A stretch of DNA of 64,000 bases from Gordius sp. MW1 (lineage: Eukaryota > Nematomorpha > Gordioida > Gordea > Gordiidae), in the NCBI GenBank assembly GCA_964036665.1, contig OZ038526.1, positions 9,610,001 to 9,674,000 of the forward strand, read 5' to 3'. The position numbers were made by a program, and so were the translations under genes. The notes beneath the pieces were generated by a model, which made no database searches, was not told the origin of the DNA, and saw nothing but the letters and a program-made list of their open reading frames with translations. This document shows positions 1 to 10,900 of the stretch, in pieces. The first letter of the stretch is position 1. Each line of letters opens with the position of its first letter.

Positions 1-1147
1 ATTGCCAATGATTTTATTTATGTCACTACAATTATGAGGCAACAATTAAGCATCCTTTTTAATATTTGGTGATTTTATTCGTCTGAGGACATTTAACAAA
101 GTGATCACTCGGTCCGCAAATATTATGTTCAGCGGTTCACAAATTAGTGCAAAAAATCTCGCATCAATGCGACCTAACTTTAAATAGGCGGCATTTGGAC
201 GACGCCACCCTTTGTAATCATTCTACCAAAGTTTTTAAAGCTAAACTATAAAAAAATACGAACCAATTTAAATTAAACCTAAATAAGTCCAAGTGCAAAT
301 ATATCAGCCTACCAACTACTTATGATACCCCTACCTTGCTGCCTTTTTTTCTACAAAAAAAAAACTATGTGCCACCTGGGAACGCCTTTAAAAAATTGGA
401 CTGGCAAATTATTAATTGTAAATTCAAAGATGCCTTTATGGTGTACATCATTACATCACGCTTTATGCATAATAAGCAATTATTTTAATATATCTATCAG
501 CAGTGTTATATTAGATTTTACTAACAAAGTATTTAAGCTATTTAAATATCAAATTGAATGTCTCTATTAACAAAAGCGGGTAGTAGGATATCACTAGTGT
601 CCTATATCTCATCTTCTAGATATACACATCATGATATTATCTTTAAATTGTCATGATAAAGAATGATCGGGCATTACCCATAGCTTTAACTACTTGAAAA
701 TTTATTACTAATCCCAAAATTAACGTCCGTTTATAAACACCTTCAAGCAGCGATGCCATTTTTAATGGCTCAAGTGAGAAATGTTTACAAACTCTATCTA
801 ATTAGCTATCCGGTAAATGCCAGATAATTCCAAACTTTCCTTCCATCGTTCTTAGGCTAGTTGGCAATTATTTAAAGACATTATAAAGTCATAATGGCAA
901 TTTAAGCCTGGATTTACAGGAAAAGAATCCCTTACCCTGTCTAGCAAACAAAATCAAATGTGTCAGACACAACAAGGCTCGTGCTTTACTCAAAGCGCGC
1001 TAGGGGGAAAATCTATATTTAAAAATCAGACCCTTCTTTTGAGAAGTCTATACTCCCGGATGGATCCTCGTTATCCCTAAAGCAATTGCCTGCACCTCAA
1101 GTGAAGCTAACATGTGTTTTCGCTTTCTCTTTCTCTAACAATATCAG
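1..1147. other. AT-rich sequence, no gene recognised
   Basis: No exon, RNA gene or clear repeat border is visible. This side is downstream of the last UBXN1 exon found. I looked on the minus strand for a UBX-domain exon (a basic strand followed by a Leu-Pro-Asp-Gly turn) and saw none. Confidence 0.5.
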
Positions 1148-1330
1148 TTGCTTTGCAATTTATGGGCTCATTTTCCATTTACCGAATGTCTTGTCACGCT
1201 TTTCGTCGTGTTTACCACTGAAACCGCTTGCAATTCGAATAAGCCATCCTGTACGATGCCCTGTGCTCCCCTTTACAATTTTATCTAGTTATTGGAAAAT
1301 ACAACGAAAACCAGGTCCTGTTACGCTCTA
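1148..1330 (+). repeat. Diverged 5' end of an X-family (Helentron-like) element
   Basis: The stretch from 1,148 reads as a diverged version of the X-family 5' end (GCAATTTATGGGCTC). It is followed by a tract containing TGTCTTGTCACGC, which also follows the inverted X end at 32,645-32,737. Only one end is visible, so this is a fragment of the subfamily that has the TGTCACGC tract in place of the GTCC microsatellite. Confidence 0.5.
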
Positions 1331-1860
1331 GTAATTTTATCCCTTTAATTCTTTCGTGTTCTGGTACCTTTGGTAAATAGGCTTTAGCATTTTATATGGA
1401 ATTATGATGACGTTCTTCGCCAAACAATTTCGGTTCTCCTTTTTTAAACAAGGACTTGTCTTTCTTATTGCTAAGTGACCATTTTCGGGACCATCTCCAT
1501 AATTTTATACTTATAGTTTTGAATATTTTATGCATTTTTCTTCTATTATTGTCATATTTCCGGGATGCTTAACCAATGAACTTTTTATATAAAAAAATGA
1601 AACCTCGTCCCAACTTCAAGCCAAAGCTAGAATGAAAAGGTTGAAATAAATCCAGTTTTAAAGGATTATAACTTAATAACATAACAAGGGTATAGAATAT
1701 TAGGATGTAATGCAAAAATGTAGTTAAAAAAATTATGTCTCCATGGTGCTACTTTTAACATTTCCAAATTAAAACTTTCGTTTAAAATTAGTAGAGAAAA
1801 TATTAAGCATTAGATGCCTAAAATTGAGCTTTAATACGAAGAAAAAAGAAGATTTACTAC
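1331..1860. other. AT-rich sequence downstream of UBXN1 exon 7
   Basis: This follows the splice donor of UBXN1 exon 7, so it is expected to be intronic. No further exon was recognised on either strand. Confidence 0.45.
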
Positions 1861-1912
1861 CTTTTTCATTCGTTCCATTCTGTCTCGCTCGATGAGATCC
1901 TTGATGCGTTGC
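1861..1912 (-). CDS. UBXN1: UBXN1 exon 7 (coiled coil, last exon in window)
   Basis: Acceptor TTACGGCAG, donor AAG|GTAGTA, 17 whole codons (QRIKDLIERDRMERMKK). This matches the end of the family's coiled coil just before the linker to UBX. The exon ends in phase 0. Confidence 0.8.
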
Positions 1913-4900
1913 CTGCCGTAAAACAATGCTATATATATACAATAATTAATTCGCAAAAGCTTAATTTTATAATCAAACCGTGCGTTAATGAACTATAAAC
2001 AACATAATTTTTAAATACATCGATATATGAAAAATAACTATAAAACGTTAAAAAATATTCAATGCGCTAAATCTTGAAACGAGTAAAAAGGTAATATGTA
2101 TCAAAAAAAATTAATGTGTAAAATACAAACTTGGCCATACGATCCTCCATCTTTTCCCGTTTTCTTTCCTCCGCCAATTTCGCCATCTCCTGATCTCTAA
2201 TCCTATCAAAGACGTCATAGCAAACACTCGTCAATAATTTATGATTGTAAATCAATTCATTGAATTCACATTTTTTAAACCAAATATATTTGTAGAAGAG
2301 CAAATTTGTAATCAATAAAGTGCAAGACCCTTATTCAAAGGAGTACAGAGGTATTAAGCTCCACTCCTTAAAGCCTATGGAAAAGATCTTAATAACAGGG
2401 CTGAAAAACGAGGTGGATATATTGGCTAACCAATTCGGATTTGTGGCCGGCAAATCCACAATCGACCCAATCATCGCACCAAGACAAATGATGGATAACT
2501 ATGGTAAAAGAGAAGAGACCAACATATGGTCTTTATCGAATCGGAGAAAGCTTATGACACGGTCCTCGCGATTTATAGTGGTGCTTGAGAAAACAATATA
2601 TTCCTGAGGCATGTGTACGGATTTGAAAAATATATATGAAGGCTTAAATTCGTGCGTTATGGACGACAGTTGGAAACTAAAATCTTTTAGGGTCCAAATT
2701 GGATTACGTCCCTTTTTATTTAATATAATGGACACGATATCGAGAGACATTCAAAAGCCATCGTCATGGTGTATGCTATATGCCGATGATATAGTACTCT
2801 GCGAAGAGTGAAAGGAAAAATTATCAGAAGAAGCCGAAAATGGTCAAAGCGCTTGGAGAAGGTTTAAAAGTCAACGATCGAAAACAGTATACATGGACAT
2901 AAACGTTACAGGCAACCCATATATACCTCGGTTCAATGTTACATCAAGAGGGAGGTTGCGCCAGAAGTCAATGCCCGAGTGTGGCTTAAATTACGAAGTA
3001 TCCGGTTTAGAATGGAGCAAAGCTTACAAATCTATCGTAAGACCGGTTACTCTATGGATGTGAAACATGGGCATTAAACACCACGGAAGAAAAGATATTA
3101 AAAGCCAAGGAGATGAGAAGGATACATTAGAGCTTACGGCATACTAAGCTCGACGACAAATGACTTTTTAATGATAAAAATGGGAATCAATGGCGGACTT
3201 GACTAATGAAAATCGGCTAAGGTGGTATGATATAAATCGAGAAGTACTGGACATAGAGGCACCGGGGAGGAAGACGACCTTGTATCACGTGGAAAGGGAT
3301 GAAAACTAAGAAGATTGATCAAGACATGGCACTTAATCAAGATGGAAGAAACTCATCAAAACAAACCCCACGGCTATGGGACCAAATACATGATAAAGAA
3401 GAAGATTAACACTATGCCTAACTTAATAATTTCTATTTGTTAGCAACAAATGTTTTAGACCCTAAAAATTAATTGTTAATTTTATTGAAAGAAATGATTT
3501 TATGCGTATTTATAAGTGATCATACTGTTCCCTCAAGCTCATGTATTCCTTCCCCTGCTTCCTCCTCTCCTGTTCCTTCTTGAAGGCCTCGTCTTCCTCT
3601 TGTTGCGCCTTTTCTTCCCTTCGTTTAGCTATGGTACTTTGCAACCTGGAACCACCAAAACATCAAATTTAATATTTTACCCAGGATTGAGTAGAATTTT
3701 TTAAACTCGGGCCTTCGGCCCTCGTGGGAAGGGGGAGAAGGGAAGGGAAGAGGGGAAGGGAAGGGGGGACGACTCATCTGTACTTCGTATAAATGTATCA
3801 TATTTGCTATGCAATTTATGGGCGAGAAAGGAAGGGGCGAGAATGCCTATAGGGGGGTATTAAATGCCTAATGATTAATAAATTATTTATACAAATTTTC
3901 CATTATAGGCAAAATGTAATAAAGGCAAAATGTAATATAGGCAAGGGTTAGGGTTAGATTTAGTTTTGCATCTAGTTGCGTATTACATTAGTTTTTATGG
4001 CCTTTAGTAATTATGGGTCTAACAAACATTATATTATAAAACAACAGAATGTTAAGAATTTGCAGAATTGTTGGGAGAAATTTTTTATTGAATTTGAACA
4101 ATTTTTAATTAAAAAAATCAAAAATTTGGCCAATGGTCACTTTTTCTCCATTGGTCAGTACCAACAGATACTCTATAAGTCAATGATAGCCAAAGAAACG
4201 GGAAAAAATATTTTGATGCTCACTTTGGCCAATGGTCATTTTTTTCCATTGGTCAGCAGCCAGCACACGGTAAAAGTGGATATAAATTCATAAGAGTAAA
4301 AAAAACGAAAAAAAAAATTTCGAATCACATTTTGGCCAATGGTCATTTTTTTCCATTGGTCAGCAGTCAGGACACGATAAAAGTGGATATAAATTCATAA
4401 TAGTCAAAAAAAAACGAAAAAAAAATTTTCGAATCACATTTTGGCCAAAGGTCATTTTATTCCATTGGTCAGCAGCCAGCGGACGGCCAAAAAGTCATAA
4501 TAGCAATGGTAGGAACAGGAACAATCATAAAAGTCAAAAAAAAAGAAAAAAATAATTTCGATTCACATTTTGGCCAATGGTCATTTTTTCCATCGGTCAG
4601 GAGCCAGCGGACGGCCAAAAAGTCATAATAGCAATGGTAGTAACAGGAACAATCATAATAGTCAAAAAAAACGAAAAAATAAACTCGGATTCACATTTTG
4701 GCCAATGGTCATTTTTTTCATTGGTCAGCAGCCAGCGGACGGCCAAAAATTCTTATTATTAATTGCTATGCAATTTATGGGCTCGTTTTTTGGTGTCCGT
4801 CCGTTGTGCGTTACCCTCCCTTTCTATTTGCATTGGGTATATTAGGTTATCGCTTTTTTAAATTAATGCATGAGAAAGAGGTGCCCCACCCCTCATCTCT

Positions 4901-7900
4901 ATCTCCCTCGCTGTGTTATTTTTTAAATTAATGCATAAGAGGTGCCCCACCCCTCATCTCTATCTCCCTCGGTGTGTTATATATAAGATTTGTTAAATTA
5001 TCTATTATATAATAAACATAAATAAAAGTTGTTTACTTTTAATTGCTATGCAATTTAACTAGTTATATAATAAACATAAATAAAAGTTGTTTACTTTTAA
5101 TTGCTATGCAATTTAACTAGTTTTTGTTATATAATAAACATAGATAAAAGTTGTTTACTTTTAATGCTATGCAATTTAACTAGTTATATAATAAACATAA
5201 ATAAAAGTTGTTTACTTTTTAATTGCTATGCAATTTAACTAGTTTTGGGGTTAGAATCCCGGAGTTTTTTTGACTCTTATGATTGTTCTTGTTACTATCA
5301 TTGATAATAAGAATTTTTGGCCGTCCGCTGGCTGCTGACCAATGAAAAAAATGACCATTGGCCAAAATGTGAATCGAAAATATTTTTTTCGTTTTTTTTT
5401 GACTATTATGATTGTTCCTGTTTCTACCATTGCTATTATGACTTTTTGGCCGTCCGCTGGCTGCTGACCAATGTTATATAATATACATAAATAAAAGTTG
5501 TTTACTTTTAATTGCTATGCAATTTAACTAGTTTTTGGGTTAGAATCCCGGAGTTTTTTTTGACTCTTATGATTGTTCTTGTTACTATCATTGATAATAA
5601 GACTTTTTGGCCGTCCGTTGGCTGCTGACCAATGAAAAAAATGACCATTGGCCAAAATGTGAATCCGAGTTTATTTTTTCGTTTTTTTTGACTATTATGA
5701 TTGTTCCTGTTACTACCATTGCTATTATGACTTTTTGGCCGACCGCTGGCTCCTGACCAATGGAAAAAATGACCATTGGCCAAAATGTGAATCAAAATTA
5801 TTTTTTTCGTTTTTTTTTACTATTATGATTGTTCCTGTTCCTACCATTGCTATTATGACTTTTTGGCCGTCCGCTGGCTGCTGACCAATGGAATAAAATG
5901 ACCATTGGCCAAAATATGATTCGAAAACTTTTTTTTCGTTTTTTTTGACTATTATGAATTTATATCCTCTTTTACCGTGTCCTGGCTGCTGACCAATGGA
6001 AAAAAATGACCATTGGCCAAAATGTGATTCGAAAATTTTTTTTTCGTTTTTTTTACTCTTATGAATTTATATCCACTTTTACCGTGTGCTGGCTGCTGGT
6101 TAATGGAAAAAATAGACCATTGGCCAAAGTGAGCATCAAAATTTTTTTCCCGTTTTTTTGGCTATCATTGACTTATAGAGTATCTGTTGATACTGACCAA
6201 TAGAGAAAAAGTGACCATTGCCAAATTTTTCATTTTTTTAATTAAAAATTGTTCAAATTCAACAAAAAATTTCTCCCAACAATTCTACAAATTCTTAACA
6301 TTGTGTTGTTTTATAATATAATGTTTGTTAGACCCATAATCACTAAAGGCCATAAAAACTAATGTAATACGCAACTAGATGCAAACACTAAATCTAACCC
6401 TAACCCTTGCCTATATTACATTTTGCCTATAATGGAAAATTTGTATAAATAATTAATTAATCATTAAACATTTAATACCCCCCTATAGGCATTCTCGCCC
6501 CTTCCCACCTTTCTCGCCCATAAATTGCATAGCAAATATGATACATTTATACGAAGTACAGATGAGTCGTCCCCCCTTCCCTTCTCCCCCTTCCCACGAG
6601 GGCCGAAGGCCCGAGTCAATGATAGTAACAAGAACAATCATAAGAGTCAAAAAAATTCCGGGATTCTAACCCCAAAACTAGTTAAATTGCATAGCAATTA
6701 AAAAGTAAACAACTTTTATTTATGTTTATTATATAACTAGTTAAATTGCATAGCATTAAAAGTAAACAACTTTTATCTATATTTTATATATAACAAAAAC
6801 TAGTTAAATTGCATAGCAATTAAAAGTAAACAACTTTTATTTATGTTTATTATATAACTAGTTAAATTGCATAGCAATTAAAAGTAAACAACTTTTATTT
6901 ATGTTTATAATATAATAGATAATTTAACAAATCTTATATATAACACACCGAGGGAGATAGAGATGAGGAGTGGGGCACCTCTTATGCATTAATTTAAAAA
7001 ATAACACAGCGAGGGAGATAGAGATGAGGGGTGGGGCACCTCTTTCTCATGCATTAATTTAAAAAAGCGATAACCTAATATACCCAATGCAAATAGATAG
7101 GGAGGGTAACGGACAACGGACGGACACCAAAAAACGAGCCCATAAATTGCATAGCAATTAAAACAGTGGCGTAGGGAAGGGGTGAAGGGTTTTAACATGC
7201 ATTGACATAATTTTTTTAAAAATTTTTACCAAATTTTATGGAAAAACTTAATGATATTAATAGGACTATTGTTAGTAGAGCATTGATAGTTATTTATTAC
7301 CTTAATTTATTTGAGAGTTAATTTTAGATGAAATCTACCGATTCAAAGACTATTTTAAATCTTCCGTCCCTAGTGCAAGTTTTAAAATGCAAATAAATTA
7401 AATTTATTCTCTTAAAAATCTAAAAATAGAAGAGGAAGATGGTAGCACAAGCCAAGTTTTAGTAATAAAGAACATTAATGATTTAACTATTGTCTTTGGC
7501 ATGCTTTTAGAAATTGCCTGCTTCATTTTTATACACTTTAAAACCTCTTTGATTTAAAAAATGAATGTGCTGATTCTTCAATTGAAATTGATGAAAAATT
7601 CAACTAAGAATTAATGATTCTCATGGTTTAGTAAATTAATTTCTAAAGTCTACTTATAGATATCATGACATAGCCAACTTTATTAAAGCAAATGGTTTGG
7701 CATCGGCAAGGTCTTAAGATCCGCCCTGCAAATGGCCTATAAAGGTGCAGGGCATGGATGGGCTTTTAGGTCAAAAAGACGGACTTGGTAGGGCTTTAAG
7801 GTAGGGGCCGGGGCTAGGTACAAGTAAGCCCGACTCCAGCCGGCAAAATATGTTCAATAACGCTTTTATTCTTGTAATATAACATATACGAAATGGTGTT

Positions 7901-10900
7901 TTTTATGATGTATATCAAATTCTATTATTATTTAATTTTTACGATATTGATTTAAAACTTGTGAGTTCTAATTCTTAAATATGTGGATTAAATCCCAATA
8001 TTTTTAAATTTAATAATAAAGTTGATAATTAACAAAACTAGTAAATTTTTGTTAAAAAAAAAATTAACCTTGCATAGAGTTTCCAATTATATTTGACATA
8101 GTGGTTATTATGCGGCTAGTGAAAATTGAACTGTGGGTCGCTTTTTGGAAGAAATAAAAGCCCGCTTGAGGCTGATTATTTTTTAACATAATACTTATTG
8201 AACATTTTTAACTTTAATACTAAACAAAAATTTGCGTTAAAATTGCAGAAAAATATTAAGAATAAAAAAATTCTTTAAAAAGAATCAGGTTGGGCCTGGG
8301 CCCGTGTTTTGCAAAAAATTGGCGAGCCGGGCCCGGGATAATCCAATTTTAGCGGGTCCGAGCCGGGACCGAGTCATAAATTTTTCGTACATCTCTAATT
8401 TGTAGGGAAACAAATTACAGTTACCTTGGAAGAAATTTGGTTGTAATACGCACAAGGTGAAAATAGAAAGAATACACACACAGAATTAACTTTCATTTGA
8501 ATGCTATCGTTATCTGTTGCTATATAAACTCGCCATTTATAGGTTCACTAATTTGTTGCTTTTTCCTCCTTAATAAATTATATTCCAACCCCTTCCACTA
8601 AAGTTTAAACAATGGCCCAAGTGGGCATATACAGAAAATTTGAAAGGAGCTCTTGCAAGTTGCGTCTAAGACTACAGACGGAATCGGGTCACAAAAGTTA
8701 TTTAACCGTTAATACTTTTTCTAAGTACAAATATAATAGTGAAGATAAATGCACTTTTTATCAAAATCCCGTAGATATTGAAAGTATATAATTTTAATTA
8801 AATATGGTTTATTAGAAATGTTTTGACGCCAAATCACCCCTCCCCCTTAGGCAATCCTGCTTACGTCACTGATATACAAACTTAATAAACTTTTATTTAA
8901 TAGTTCAAAAAAATTTAAACCCCCCCCCCCCATTTAGGGAATCCTGCCTACGCCAGTGATAATAGTGTTAGGGGTTAATGGTTGTTTTTAGGTAATCAAA
9001 AAGTTCCCCAGTGACCATAGTACTGCAATTTAGGTTTCGATATAGCATAATGAGTTTTGGCGCTAGCGAAAAGGGTTTCAAAATTCGAGATGACGCTTGG
9101 CTGAATGACTTACTCCAAAAGTTTGGCCTTTCTCTCCTCCTCCGTGAGCGGCTTGAGGTCTTCTTGGCTCTCTTCGAAGTCGGTGTGACCGGTTTTGGCT
9201 GTGTGCAGCGTAGCCAAATCACTGGTCTTGAGCAACTTTTGGCACCTAAACGAGATACCAATGACTTTAAAATTAAAAATAAGTGTTGCAAAAGATCAGT
9301 AGTTGTAAACAACAGAATATCATTTGAACGTAGAGAAATTTATGATTCGCTCATTTATATTTAAAAACAAGACTACACAATGTTTAATATGTTAATGAGA
9401 AAACTTATGACAAAAATGTTTGAGCACAAATTCGAAGCACGACACTCTTCAATTCACTAATATAAAATCTAAGGATTGTCATACATGGGGGCAAGAGCAT
9501 ATTTAGCCATAATCGCTCCCTCCCGAAATTTGTGATTGTGCATTGCACAAAACTCCGAACCGAAATAATTGAGATCAAAGTTTGAAATGCTATATAATCA
9601 TCTGACTTGAAAGTTCGATAATGTAAACTAACGCCATCTGCAATATTTTAGCACTTTTTATTTCTTTATAAAAATGGACTTTTTTAATTTCAGATAGGGC
9701 AAAGTTCTAAGTATTTTACTTTTCATTAACCTACTTTGCTCTATCTGCCTTTTAGCCAGTTTTAAGGGTTTTAACATTCGATTCATGACACTAAAATAAT
9801 AAAATAAATATGAGATTATTAAACTAGTTCTTTATTGTAATGACTATATTACTCTAACTTAATTTTAATTTATAATATATTTTTTTTTGGTAAATTGAGG
9901 TTGTGTACCCTTTTAAATTAAACTATGATACTATAAAATATCTTTTTAAGGGGATAAACATACATAATTTAATTCATAAAACAAACATATGATTTATATA
10001 CTTTACAGATTAAATAATAATTGAGGTAAATTTGTATGAATCATACTATTTACAAAAACTATTGTTATTACAATTTACTAATTATAAAGTAAATACAAAA
10101 TTATGTCAAACAGAAATATTGTACAATAATTTCTATTTATTTTTTAAACTAGTCCTCTGTCTCTTGACAAATTTAAACTTAACTATTCTTTTTTAAAAAT
10201 TCAATTTTACTTTTCCTATCTCTCGCAAAAGTTTTCTTTTTTTGCCATAACAATAACTGAGCGATAATGTACAAACCCTAAAATTATTATTAGTACTTCA
10301 TTGTATTTACAAAATGAGCCCATGGGCGTAGCCGGGGGGGGGGCAGGGAAAGGCGGCTTACCCCCTTAAAATCCAAAAATTTGTTGAAATTTATTAAAAT
10401 CATGGCTAAGATATTAAAAATGATCATTTTGCCCCTCCCTAAGTCATAACCCCCCTCTGATGCCAATGCTGGCTAAGCCCATGATTGAGCCTATTGGATT
10501 TTGTCTAAGTGCAACAAAAAAATTTGATTTATCATCACTTTCAAAACTTATGGTATTTACTACTTTTTTGAATTACAAATTCATATATTTTTATTAATTT
10601 TACTTGTCTTCATCCTAAATAGTTTTTATTTTATCATTATTTGACATACCACAGTTATGAAGTAATTGTAGGGACATTATGCGAATTATAAAGGCAGACG
10701 TTTATTCACGAGATTAAATGAGCGCTTGGTTAATTGTAGGTAAAGACAATTCTAAAAAGAATTGAAATGCGAATAGAGCAAAATAAGAACTTCAATATCT
10801 AATTCACCCTCATTTTTGAAGCTTAGGATAAAAAATATATAAATCAACCGAATAGCACTTTTAATTTAAAATTTTCAAAAATTGCAGATAGAGCACTCCG

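Larger units (their letters stand above)
3706..7161. mobile_element. X element nested inside an inverted X element (composite 1)
   Basis: An X-family copy in minus orientation (halves 3,706-4,758 and 6,616-7,161) is interrupted by a plus-oriented copy (4,759-6,615). Removing the inner copy rejoins TTCTTATTA to TCAATGATAG, exactly the uninterrupted sequence seen at about 45,810, so the insertion left essentially no target duplication. The product has two roughly 1-kb inverted arms. The whole lies in UBXN1 intron 4. Confidence 0.8.

Noticed and set aside
2067-2315. 82-codon unspliced minus-strand frame
   Set aside because: Only its middle is coding, as UBXN1 exon 6. Both ends run into introns.
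4127-4757. CRISPR-like array
   Set aside because: Whole units repeat, with no unique spacers, and the setting is eukaryotic.
4570-4931. Open frames across X repeats (also 5,508-5,795, 34,189-34,575, 46,613-47,085, 61,165-61,542)
   Set aside because: They follow the repeat units in several frames on both strands, with lengths set by indels. No conserved frame, start context or domain.
9011-9364. 117-codon plus-strand frame
   Set aside because: Shadow of UBXN1 exon 4 on the minus strand, which has splice signals and family motifs.
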